From Oceanospirillaceae bacterium (GTDB lineage Bacteria > Pseudomonadota > Gammaproteobacteria > Pseudomonadales > Oceanobacteraceae), in assembly GCA_024234265.1 (NCBI GenBank), contig JACKOM010000026.1, positions 1 through 12,217 of the forward strand: a stretch of DNA of 12,217 nt, read 5' to 3'. The notes beneath the pieces are model-generated. The model had not been told where the DNA came from. It saw only the letters and a program-made list of their open reading frames with translations, and did no database searches. Positions 1-4,941 of this stretch are shown piece after piece. The translations under genes were made by a program, and so were the position numbers. Within the stretch, counting starts at the first letter, position 1. Each line of letters starts with the position of its first letter.

Positions 1-828
1 GTGAACGGTCTGAAACTGGGTCTGGATTTCACCGGGGGTACCCTGATTGAGGTGAAATACACTCAGCCGGCCAACCTCAATGAAATCCGTGCCACCCTGC
101 AGCAGAATGCTTACCACGATGTGTCCGTGCAGTTCTTCGGTTCTGAACAGGATGTGCTGGTGCGTATGTCAGAAAGCTACCGTGCTGACTTAGGCGACAC
201 TGTGCTTGCTTCCCTGCAAAAATCTGCCGCCGAGGGTAACAAGGTGACCCTGCAGCGTGCAGAGTTCGTGGGCTCCCAGGTAGGTGAGGACTTACGTGAC
301 GAAGGTGGTCTGGCCCTGTTGTTGGCCATCGCCACTATCCTGGTGTACGTGGCGTTCCGCTTCCAGATGAAATTCTCCCTGGGTGCGGTTATCGCACTGG
401 TACACGACGTGACCATTACCCTGGGTGTGTTTGCACTCTTCCAGCTGGAATTTGATCTCACTGTACTGGCGGCAATTCTCGCCATCATAGGTTATTCACT
501 GAACGACACTATCGTGGTGGCCGACCGTATCCGTGAAAACCTGCGTATGATGCGTGAAACCGAAGTTGAGGAAATCATCAACGTTTCCCTGACCCAAACC
601 CTCGACCGCACCCTGATGACTTCCGGTACCACCATGATTGTGGTGCTGGTGTTGTTATTCATGGGTGGTGAGCTGATTCATAACTTCGCCCTGGCCCTGA
701 CCGTGGGTATTTTTGTGGGTACTTATTCTTCTATCTACATAGCAGCCAACCTGCTGATGCTGATGAATGTCACCCGTGAGGATCTGGTGCCCGCCGCCCT
801 AGAAGAAGCGGTGGACGACCGTCCCTGA
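1..828 (+). CDS. secF: Protein translocase subunit SecF, 5'-truncated by the window edge
   Basis: SecF works with SecD and YajC as the proton-driven accessory complex of the SecYEG translocon in the inner membrane, helping pull secreted proteins across. The fragment opens directly on the conserved LGLDFTGGTLIEV motif at residues 6-18, which in full-length SecF follows about 30 residues that include TM1. The gene therefore starts left of the window and the GTG at base 1 is just an internal valine. A periplasmic domain (about 20-95) is followed by VGEDLRDEGG and five predicted membrane segments at roughly 101-119, 126-147, 153-173, 209-223 and 226-255. The conserved SLNDTIVVADRIREN stretch sits at 166-180. 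The C-terminus is complete and ends at TGA 826-828. secD would be expected just upstream. Leucine codons are strongly CTG-biased (3 TTA of 41 by my count). Confidence 0.96.
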   Translation: MNGLKLGLDFTGGTLIEVKYTQPANLNEIRATLQQNAYHDVSVQFFGSEQDVLVRMSESYRADLGDTVLASLQKSAAEGNKVTLQRAEFVGSQVGEDLRDEGGLALLLAIATILVYVAFRFQMKFSLGAVIALVHDVTITLGVFALFQLEFDLTVLAAILAIIGYSLNDTIVVADRIRENLRMMRETEVEEIINVSLTQTLDRTLMTSGTTMIVVLVLLFMGGELIHNFALALTVGIFVGTYSSIYIAANLLMLMNVTREDLVPAALEEAVDDRP

Positions 829-832
829 TGTT

Positions 833-858
833 AAAAAGCACCTTCGGGTGCTTTTTTT
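833..858 (+). terminator. Rho-independent terminator after secF
   Basis: The arms AAAAAGCACC and GGTGCTTTTTTT enclose a TTCG loop, giving a GC-containing stem capped by the very stable UUCG tetraloop and followed by a seven-T tract. It begins five bases after the secF stop and ends 29 bases before the next start codon. The downstream gene must therefore depend on readthrough or on a promoter very close by. Confidence 0.9.
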
Positions 859-887
859 ATATGTTTAAAACCGTGCAGGAGAGCAAC

Positions 888-1472
888 ATGGAACTGTTTT
901 ATTCACCTACCTCCCCCTATGCCCGCAAGGTGCGGGTACTGGCCCGCGAGCTGGATCTGATGTCCCTGATTAAAGAAGTCAAAGTGGTGCCTTCGGAGAA
1001 ACCCGAAGCCCTGATGGCGCGAACCCCGCTGGCGCGGGTGCCTATGCTGACCACCAAAGATGGCCTGACCCTGCCGGAGAGCAGCCTGATTGCCCGTTAC
1101 CTGATCAAACAACATTTCCCCGCTGCCGTCCCTAACTGGGCGGACCTGCGTTACGAGGCCCTGTGCAGTGGCATGCTGGATATGGCCATTACCGTTGTGA
1201 TGGACCGTCGCCGTGAAAATCACCAGGATGACGCCTGGATTGCTTCCCGTCTGGCCAATATTCAGTCCACCCTGGCGGGAATCTATGAAGAGTGGCGCGA
1301 GAGTTTTCCGGAAAAAGGTCTGGCGGTGGTCAGCCTGGCCTGTGCCCTGGATTATCTGAGTTTCCGTTTACCGGAGCTAGAGTGGGAGAAACATTACCCG
1401 GCCCTGGCCGACTGGCTGCATGAAGTATTGGATTGCCAGTTTTACCGGCAAACCGACCCACGTAAGGTCTGA
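888..1472 (+). CDS. Glutathione S-transferase family protein, YibF-like
   Basis: This 194-residue protein has the thioredoxin-fold N-terminal domain of the GST superfamily: SPTSPYARKVR at 6-16 (catalytic-site Ser/Tyr region), the cis-proline segment ARVPML at 49-54 (P52) and the glutathione gamma-glutamyl contact PESSLIARYL at 63-72 (E64, S65). An all-helical C-terminal domain follows. Its DMAITVVMDRRRE segment, the CALDYLSFRLP stretch and the FYRQTDPRKV end resemble E. coli YibF (about 202 residues). The substrate is unknown; YibF binds glutathione but its physiological role is unclear. I chose ATG 888 because AGGAG at 877-881 sits six bases upstream. An in-frame ATG at 828 lies within the secF stop and would translate the terminator hairpin. 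In Pseudomonas a different gene occupies the secF-suhB interval, as I recall. A stringent starvation protein A-type role is possible but less likely. Confidence 0.85.
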   Translation: MELFYSPTSPYARKVRVLARELDLMSLIKEVKVVPSEKPEALMARTPLARVPMLTTKDGLTLPESSLIARYLIKQHFPAAVPNWADLRYEALCSGMLDMAITVVMDRRRENHQDDAWIASRLANIQSTLAGIYEEWRESFPEKGLAVVSLACALDYLSFRLPELEWEKHYPALADWLHEVLDCQFYRQTDPRKV

Positions 1473-1476
1473 GCAT

Positions 1477-1503
1477 AAAAAAACCACCCGTTGGGTGGTT
1501 TTA
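1477..1503 (+). terminator. Rho-independent terminator after the GST gene
   Basis: The arms AACCACCC (1482-1489) and GGGTGGTT (1493-1500) flank a GTT loop. Seven A residues lie upstream and four T residues downstream. It starts four bases after the GST stop codon. The A tract on the left gives some terminator character on the minus strand as well. Confidence 0.88.
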
Positions 1504-1513
1504 TCAAAACTAC

Positions 1514-1619
1514 CTGCGTTGCCGTAACTGCGTTAAGAACGAACTCAGAATGCTCGTTTATTGCAATAAACTGCGCTTTTTCGTCCGTTCTGTGCCTTGT
1601 TCCGGCGGCCTCGCCAACG
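1514..1619 (+). repeat. Imperfect palindromic intergenic repeat, copy 1
   Basis: This 106-bp stretch opens with CTGCGTTGCCG and closes with CCTCGCCAACG. It is homologous along its whole length to 11317-11422. It folds back on itself: the centre TTTATTGCAATAAA (1557-1570) is a perfect palindrome, and AGAACG (1536-1541) pairs with CGTTCT (1586-1591). The outer part GTTGCCGTAACTGCG pairs imperfectly with the GCCTTGTTCCGGCGGC side. It encodes nothing recognisable. It looks like a dispersed miniature repeat of the REP/MITE kind. Similar sequences are familiar to me from other gammaproteobacterial intergenic regions, but I cannot name a published family. Confidence 0.8.
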
Positions 1620-1643
1620 TTTCTCTGTTAGCGGATGCCAAAT

Positions 1644-1769
1644 TCAGCGGCGTCGCAGCGGGCAACGCCGGCGCTGGCTGCGCTGTTGCGGATGCAACAA
1701 AACTGGGGCTTGCATCGGCTCGGCCAGGGAGTAAAAGAAGCGCATTAATTCATCTAACCATGACAGCAT
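1644..1769 (-). CDS. Possible small ORF, 41 codons, no recognised family
   Basis: ATG at 1769 on the minus strand is preceded by GGAGG (1782-1778) eight bases away, a good ribosome binding site. A TATACT box, a close match to a sigma70 -10, lies at 1806-1801, but I see no convincing -35. The predicted peptide starts MLSWLDELMRFFYSLAEPM, a hydrophobic/acidic segment that could form an amphipathic helix. It ends in an arginine-rich tail with ten Arg in the last 14 residues or so. I recognise no homologue. It could be a true small protein, or the 5' remnant of a gene disrupted near the adjacent repeat. The basic tail may simply be translated GC-rich spacer. Confidence 0.35.
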   Translation of the reverse strand: MLSWLDELMRFFYSLAEPMQAPVLLHPQQRSQRRRCPLRRR

Positions 1770-1800
1770 GATTGTGCCCTCCGCACTGCTCACGAAATTG

Positions 1801-1806
1801 AGTATA
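1801..1806 (-). promoter_or_regulatory. Candidate -10 box for the minus-strand small ORF
   Basis: The minus-strand hexamer TATACT matches five of six positions of TATAAT and lies about 30 bases upstream of the ATG with an SD between them. The hexamers at 16-18 bp upstream (for example TAACTG) are poor -35 elements. Support is therefore limited to the -10 and the position. Confidence 0.3.
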
Positions 1807-1833
1807 GGAGGGCGGGAGCGGGCAGTTAGGAAT

Positions 1834-1860
1834 AAAAAAGCCGCTTTGCAGCGGCTTTTA
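1834..1860 (-). terminator. Bidirectional rho-independent terminator, chiefly for suhB
   Basis: GCCGCT (1840-1845) and AGCGGC (1850-1855) flank a TTGC loop, extended by AAAA/TTTT pairing. On the minus strand the stem is followed by six T residues, about 20 bases past the suhB stop. On the plus strand the T run is four. It therefore separates suhB from the spacer on both strands. Confidence 0.87.
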
Positions 1861-1880
1861 TATTCAAACCTGTCTGTAAA

Positions 1881-2663
1881 TCAGAGGGAGGTCTGGATGA
1901 TGGTCTTCATCAGTTTTGGGTTGGCCGCAACCACGTCACCCTGTTTGTCCATGTCGTTGCCACCGGCAAAATCACAGATCAGGCAACCGGCTTCTTTCAT
2001 CAGCAGGGAGCCGGCCATCAGGTTGATGGAGTCCACTTCGCTCATCCATACACCGTCGATACGGCCTGCGGCGGCATAGGCCATGGTGATGGCATCGCTG
2101 CCTAGTACACGTACACCGCGTACCTGGTTGCTGAAGTTGGCGATACGGGTGCGCAGACGATCGTTACGTTCGTTCTGGGCAAGGCCAGGGTATTTCAGGC
2201 CGATCATGGCCAGATCAATTTTCAGGCGTTCACCGGTACGGGTACGGCGATTGTTGTATTCGCTGCCGCGGCCGCGGCTGGCACTGAATTCTTCACCACT
2301 GGCTGGGTTGAAAACCACGGCGTGTTCAACTTTGCCGTTCACCTGACAAACCAGCACGATGGAGTACAGGGGTAGGCCGTTGCGGAAGTTATCCAGACCA
2401 TCAATCGGGTTGATAAACCATACGGTGTCGGTTTCCGGGTTGCGCTCGTGGAAACCGGTTTCACGGCCCTGGAAGCTGTGTTCAGGGAAATGTTTGCGCA
2501 GGCTGAAAATCAGTTTTTTCTCGGTGCCAATGCAGCATTCAGCGATAAATTTGCTGATCTCTGACTCACTGGCATCGGCAAAATCAAAACGCTCTACCGC
2601 TTGGGTCAGTTCTTCACCTGCTTCACGCAGGACTCGCAGGGCGATATTTACCGTTGGTTGCAT
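1881..2663 (-). CDS. suhB: SuhB-family inositol monophosphatase homologue with substituted active site
   Basis: The 260-residue protein aligns over its full length with SuhB: MQPTVNIALR at the N-terminus, VFNPASGEEFSASRGRGSEYN at 117-137, RVLGSDAITMAYAAAGRIDG at 185-204, and MAGSLLMKEAG at 216-226. SuhB acts as a Mg2+-dependent inositol-1-phosphatase and, in E. coli, as a Nus factor in ribosomal RNA antitermination. Here the metal ligands differ. The Glu of the TEES motif is R67 (GRETG). The first Asp of IDPxDG is N85 (INPIDGLDNF), while the second is kept as D88. The Asp of the WDxAAG motif is N214 (INLMAG). Phosphatase activity is therefore doubtful and a structural or RNA-polymerase-associated role may be what is kept; this is inference. 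The reading frame is intact with no sign of decay. Start ATG 2663 has only a weak purine-rich SD. Divergent trmJ matches the Pseudomonas arrangement. Confidence 0.88.
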   Translation of the reverse strand: MQPTVNIALRVLREAGEELTQAVERFDFADASESEISKFIAECCIGTEKKLIFSLRKHFPEHSFQGRETGFHERNPETDTVWFINPIDGLDNFRNGLPLYSIVLVCQVNGKVEHAVVFNPASGEEFSASRGRGSEYNNRRTRTGERLKIDLAMIGLKYPGLAQNERNDRLRTRIANFSNQVRGVRVLGSDAITMAYAAAGRIDGVWMSEVDSINLMAGSLLMKEAGCLICDFAGGNDMDKQGDVVAANPKLMKTIIQTSL

Positions 2664-2702
2664 AATCTTTTCAACATACTAAGGGCTGTCGGGGAACCCG
2701 GC

Positions 2703-2708
2703 AGTATA
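2703..2708 (-). promoter_or_regulatory. Candidate suhB promoter -10 box
   Basis: In the divergent suhB-trmJ spacer, the minus strand contains TTTGATATACTGCC with TATACT at 2708-2703, about 40 bases before the suhB ATG. The hexamer 17 bp upstream is TTCGGC, a weak -35. The spacing to the gene is plausible but the evidence is a single box. Confidence 0.35.
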
Positions 2709-2795
2709 TCAAAAAGGTTTGCCATGCCGAAGTGAATCTTGCTCGAAGTTTTAGCATCTGGTGTTAAACTCCGTGCCCGTGTTTTGGGGGTGTTG

Positions 2796-3548
2796 ATGTT
2801 AGAGAACGTAAATGTGGTGCTGGTATGTACCTCCCATCCGGGAAATATCGGTGCGGTAGCCCGTGCCATGAAGACCATGGGCCTGTCGCGTCTGACCCTG
2901 GTCAGCCCGTCTGATTACCCGAGTGATGTGGCGGAAACCCGTGCCTCCGGGGCGACCGATGTGCTGGCGGATGCCAAAGTCGTCGGCACCTTGGCTGAAG
3001 CCCTGGCGGATTGTTCAGTGGTCATCGGCGCCAGCGCGCGCAGCCGTCATATTCCCTGGCCGCTGATGAATCCCCGTCAGGCGGGCGAAAAAGTACAGGA
3101 AGCGATTGCCGCCGGTAACCGTGTGGCCCTGGTGTTTGGCCGCGAACGTACCGGCCTCACCAATGAAGAGCTGGCCCAGTGCCATGTGCATGTGAATATC
3201 CCGGCGAATCCGGATTATGCCTCCCTCAATCTGGCTGCTGCTGTGCAAGTCATCGCTTACGAAGTGCGCATGTCCCATCTGGCTGCTGCCGATAAACTTC
3301 AGCACGCCGGCGATGGGCAGTGGGGTGTGAGCTGGGATCATCCGCTTGCTACCCAGCTGGAGTTGAACGGTTTTTTCCAGCATCTGGAGGAAACTTTGGT
3401 TGAGATTGACTTCCTGGACCCCAATAATCCGAAACAATTAATGCCAAGGCTGCGCAGATTGTTCCAGCGCGCAGCCCCCGATAAGATTGAAGTGAATATT
3501 TTGCGCGGCATCCTCACCATGGTGCGCGCCAATCGCCGTAAGGAGTGA
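2796..3548 (+). CDS. trmJ: tRNA (cytidine(32)/uridine(32)-2'-O)-methyltransferase TrmJ
   Basis: TrmJ is a SPOUT-class methyltransferase that uses S-adenosylmethionine to methylate the 2'-O of nucleotide 32 in the anticodon loop of certain tRNAs. This 250-residue copy (E. coli 246) shows the three SPOUT motifs. Motif 1 is TSHPGNIGAVARAMKTMG at 12-29, containing the conserved R23. Motif 2 is ALVFGRERTGLTNEEL at 111-126. Motif 3 is NPDYASLNLAAAVQVIAYE at 138-156, the knot and AdoMet site. The C-terminal helical extension with RLRRLFQRA and NILRGIL is typical of TrmJ dimers. I chose ATG 2796 because the product then begins like E. coli TrmJ and a G-rich stretch (2786-2790) precedes it. The in-frame TTG at 2739 would add 19 atypical residues. 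cysE follows within three bases, so the two are probably cotranscribed. Confidence 0.95.
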   Translation: MLENVNVVLVCTSHPGNIGAVARAMKTMGLSRLTLVSPSDYPSDVAETRASGATDVLADAKVVGTLAEALADCSVVIGASARSRHIPWPLMNPRQAGEKVQEAIAAGNRVALVFGRERTGLTNEELAQCHVHVNIPANPDYASLNLAAAVQVIAYEVRMSHLAAADKLQHAGDGQWGVSWDHPLATQLELNGFFQHLEETLVEIDFLDPNNPKQLMPRLRRLFQRAAPDKIEVNILRGILTMVRANRRKE

Positions 3549-3551
3549 ACC

Positions 3552-4328
3552 TTGTTCGCACGCATCCGTGAAGACATTCGTTGTGTATTTGACCGCGACC
3601 CCGCGGCGCGTAATACCTTCGAAGTGCTGACCACCTACCCGGGCCTGCATGCCATCTGGCATTTCCGCATCGCCAACTGGTTGTGGCGCTGTGGCTGCAA
3701 GTACCTGGCGCGTCTGGTTTCTGCTTTCAGCCGCTGGCTGACCGGCATTGAGATTCACCCCGGTGCGACCATTGGGCGACGTTTTTTCATCGACCACGGC
3801 ATGGGTGTTGTGATTGGTGAAACCGCTGAGATCGGCAACGATGTAACTCTGTATCACGGTGTGACCTTAGGTGGTACCAGCTGGAATGCCGGTAAACGTC
3901 ACCCCACGCTGCAGGACGGTGTGGTGGTGGGGGCGGGCGCCAAGGTGCTGGGGCCAATCACTGTGGGTAAAAATGCGCGTATCGGTTCCAATGCGGTGGT
4001 GGCTAAAGATGTACCTGAAGGTGCAACTGCCGTGGGTATTCCGGCACGGGTGATCACCAAAGGCAGCGTGGGTTCTGAACAGGATGCCCGCCGCAAAGCC
4101 ATGGCCGATAAAATCGGCTTTGAAGCCTACGGTATGAGCAGCGATATGCCGGACCCTATCGCCCGCTCCATCAACAATATGCTCGATCATATGCACGCGG
4201 TGGACGCGAAAATTTCCCAGATGTGCAAAGCCCTCGAAGAAATGGGGCGCCATGATTGCAGCGGCAAATTACCTGATCTCAAAGCCGAAGCCTTTGTTGC
4301 CCCTGAGGATTCGGACAAAGGGGCGTAA
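3552..4328 (+). CDS. cysE: Serine O-acetyltransferase CysE
   Basis: CysE transfers acetyl from acetyl-CoA to L-serine, giving O-acetylserine, the carbon acceptor for sulfide in cysteine synthesis. The 258-residue protein is the short-form SAT. An alpha-helical N-terminal domain (1-60) precedes a left-handed beta-helix of hexapeptide repeats from about 66 to 170, including GIEIHPGATIG (65-75), FIDHGMGVVIGETA (79-92) with catalytic H82, TLYHGVTLGGTSW (99-111) and VVGAGAKVLGPITVG (125-139). E67 takes the position of the E. coli catalytic Asp, which I take as normal for this subclass. The start is TTG 3552, supported by AAGGAG at 3540-3545, six bases upstream and inside the end of trmJ. The next in-frame Met is deep in the catalytic domain. 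The C-terminus ends DKGA and lacks the terminal Ile used by E. coli CysE to dock into CysK. Cysteine made here is the substrate for IscS and SufS downstream. Confidence 0.95.
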   Translation: MFARIREDIRCVFDRDPAARNTFEVLTTYPGLHAIWHFRIANWLWRCGCKYLARLVSAFSRWLTGIEIHPGATIGRRFFIDHGMGVVIGETAEIGNDVTLYHGVTLGGTSWNAGKRHPTLQDGVVVGAGAKVLGPITVGKNARIGSNAVVAKDVPEGATAVGIPARVITKGSVGSEQDARRKAMADKIGFEAYGMSSDMPDPIARSINNMLDHMHAVDAKISQMCKALEEMGRHDCSGKLPDLKAEAFVAPEDSDKGA

Positions 4329-4335
4329 TCGCCCC
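4320..4335 (+). repeat. Hairpin straddling the cysE stop codon
   Basis: GGGGCG and CGCCCC form a perfect 6-bp inverted repeat whose four-base loop TAAT contains the cysE stop codon. No T tract follows, so it is not a standard intrinsic terminator. It may stabilise the mRNA end or be incidental. Confidence 0.5.
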
Positions 4336-4345
4336 GCATTTCTGC

Positions 4346-4351
4346 TAGAAT
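4346..4351 (+). promoter_or_regulatory. Candidate extended -10 promoter element upstream of iscR
   Basis: TGCTAGAAT reads as TGn plus TAGAAT, an extended -10 that does not need a strong -35. It lies about 95 bases before the iscR start and upstream of the better promoter at 4386-4414. Nothing else in the sequence supports its use. Confidence 0.22.
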
Positions 4352-4357
4352 CCCGCG

Positions 4358-4375
4358 CCCCTGCGCGAGCAGGGG
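4358..4375 (+). repeat. GC-rich hairpin with GCGA tetraloop between cysE and iscR
   Basis: CCCCTGC (4358-4364) and GCAGGGG (4369-4375) are perfectly complementary around GCGA, a GNRA-type tetraloop. The stem is followed by GGAAT rather than a U tract. It could impede readthrough from cysE into the iscR operon or protect the cysE transcript end, but it lacks canonical terminator form. Confidence 0.55.
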
Positions 4376-4381
4376 GGAATA

Positions 4382-4406
4382 ATAGTTGACTGATTTGGTC
4401 GGAATT
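4382..4406 (+). promoter_or_regulatory. IscR type-1 binding site
   Basis: The 25 bases starting ATAGTTGACTGATTTGGTC agree with the E. coli type-1 IscR consensus at about 21 of 25 positions by my alignment, including GAC and GTC cores separated by seven bases. The site covers the -35 element of the iscR promoter, the position expected for [2Fe-2S]-IscR autorepression. A weaker second candidate (GAC at 4419-4421, GTC six bases later) has one base less spacing. Confidence 0.72.
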
Positions 4407-4414
4407 AGGATAAT
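4386..4414 (+). promoter_or_regulatory. Promoter of the iscR-iscS-suf operon
   Basis: TTGACT (4386-4391) and GATAAT (4409-4414) are separated by 17 bp and each differs from the sigma70 consensus by one base. Transcription would start near 4421, about 23 bases before iscR ATG. Inverted repeats GGTCGGAA (4397-4404) and TTCCGACC (4415-4422) bracket the -10 box and could be a second operator. Confidence 0.75.
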
Positions 4415-4443
4415 TTCCGACCAGTTTGTCACGGGTGGCAGTT

Positions 4444-4926
4444 ATGCGTTTAACCACAAAAGGCCGTTATGCGGTCACAGCAATGCTGGATCTGGCGATT
4501 CACGCCCAGCACGGGCCGGTCAGTCTGAATGATATTTCCGGACGCCAGGGTATCTCGTTATCTTATCTGGAACAGCTATTTGCCAAGTTACGGCGCTGTG
4601 ATCTGGTGTCCTCCGTGCGTGGCCCGGGTGGTGGTTACCGCCTGAGCCGTGATGGCCGCGAAATCAGCGTGGCCCAGGTGGTGGATGCGGTGAGTGAATC
4701 CATGGACGCAACCCGTTGTCAGGGCCATGGTGACTGCCAGGAAGGGGATCAGTGTCTGACCCACAACCTCTGGCAGGATTTAAGCGCGCAGATTCATGCA
4801 TTTCTGAGCAACATTACCCTGCATGACCTCGTGACCCGTCGTGATATTCAGGCCGTGGCCCTGCGCCAGGATCAGCGCATCCACAAAACCGACCGGGACA
4901 GGTTAATCAGCCTGTCGAATGTATAA
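4444..4926 (+). CDS. iscR: Fe-S cluster regulator IscR (Rrf2 family)
   Basis: IscR is a dimeric winged-helix transcription factor that carries a [2Fe-2S] cluster when supply is adequate, and then represses the isc-type promoter. The 160-residue product starts MRLTTKGRYAVTAMLDLA exactly like E. coli IscR. The recognition region ISLSYLEQLFAKLR (37-50) keeps E43, and the wing contains VRGPGGGYRLS (58-68). The cluster ligands C92, C98, C104 and H107 lie in the ATRCQGHGDCQEGDQCLTH segment. An in-frame upstream start at 4426 would add six residues absent from the family; ATG 4444, with GGGTGG five bases before, is preferred. A type-1 IscR site overlaps the promoter, so autoregulation is expected. 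iscS follows after 15 bases. In E. coli IscR controls isc directly and activates suf through type-2 sites; here it heads a mixed operon. Confidence 0.97.
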   Translation: MRLTTKGRYAVTAMLDLAIHAQHGPVSLNDISGRQGISLSYLEQLFAKLRRCDLVSSVRGPGGGYRLSRDGREISVAQVVDAVSESMDATRCQGHGDCQEGDQCLTHNLWQDLSAQIHAFLSNITLHDLVTRRDIQAVALRQDQRIHKTDRDRLISLSNV

Positions 4927-4941
4927 ACACAAAGAGGCTTT

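Noticed and set aside
1..3. GTG as the true start of secF
   Set aside because: SecF needs an N-terminal transmembrane segment before the LGLDFTGG motif; the GTG is simply at the cut edge.
828..887. Longer GST reading frame starting at ATG 828
   Set aside because: It would overlap the secF stop and translate a terminator hairpin. ATG 888 has a good AGGAG at correct spacing and gives the normal GST N-terminus.
1514..1619. CRISPR-like or tRNA-like interpretation of the palindromic repeat
   Set aside because: There is no regular direct-repeat/spacer spacing, no cloverleaf or CCA-proximal features, and only one copy per site.
1550..1771. Plus-strand 73-codon ORF in the repeat region
   Set aside because: It begins inside the palindromic repeat, has no Shine-Dalgarno and its translation has no recognisable pattern; the minus strand offers better signals.
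1881..2663. SuhB as a pseudogene
   Set aside because: The frame is full length with start, stop and terminator, and conservation outside the metal site is good; substitution of ligands alone does not show decay.
2739..2795. Upstream TTG start for TrmJ
   Set aside because: It would add 19 residues not seen in TrmJ and would run through the likely promoter and leader region.
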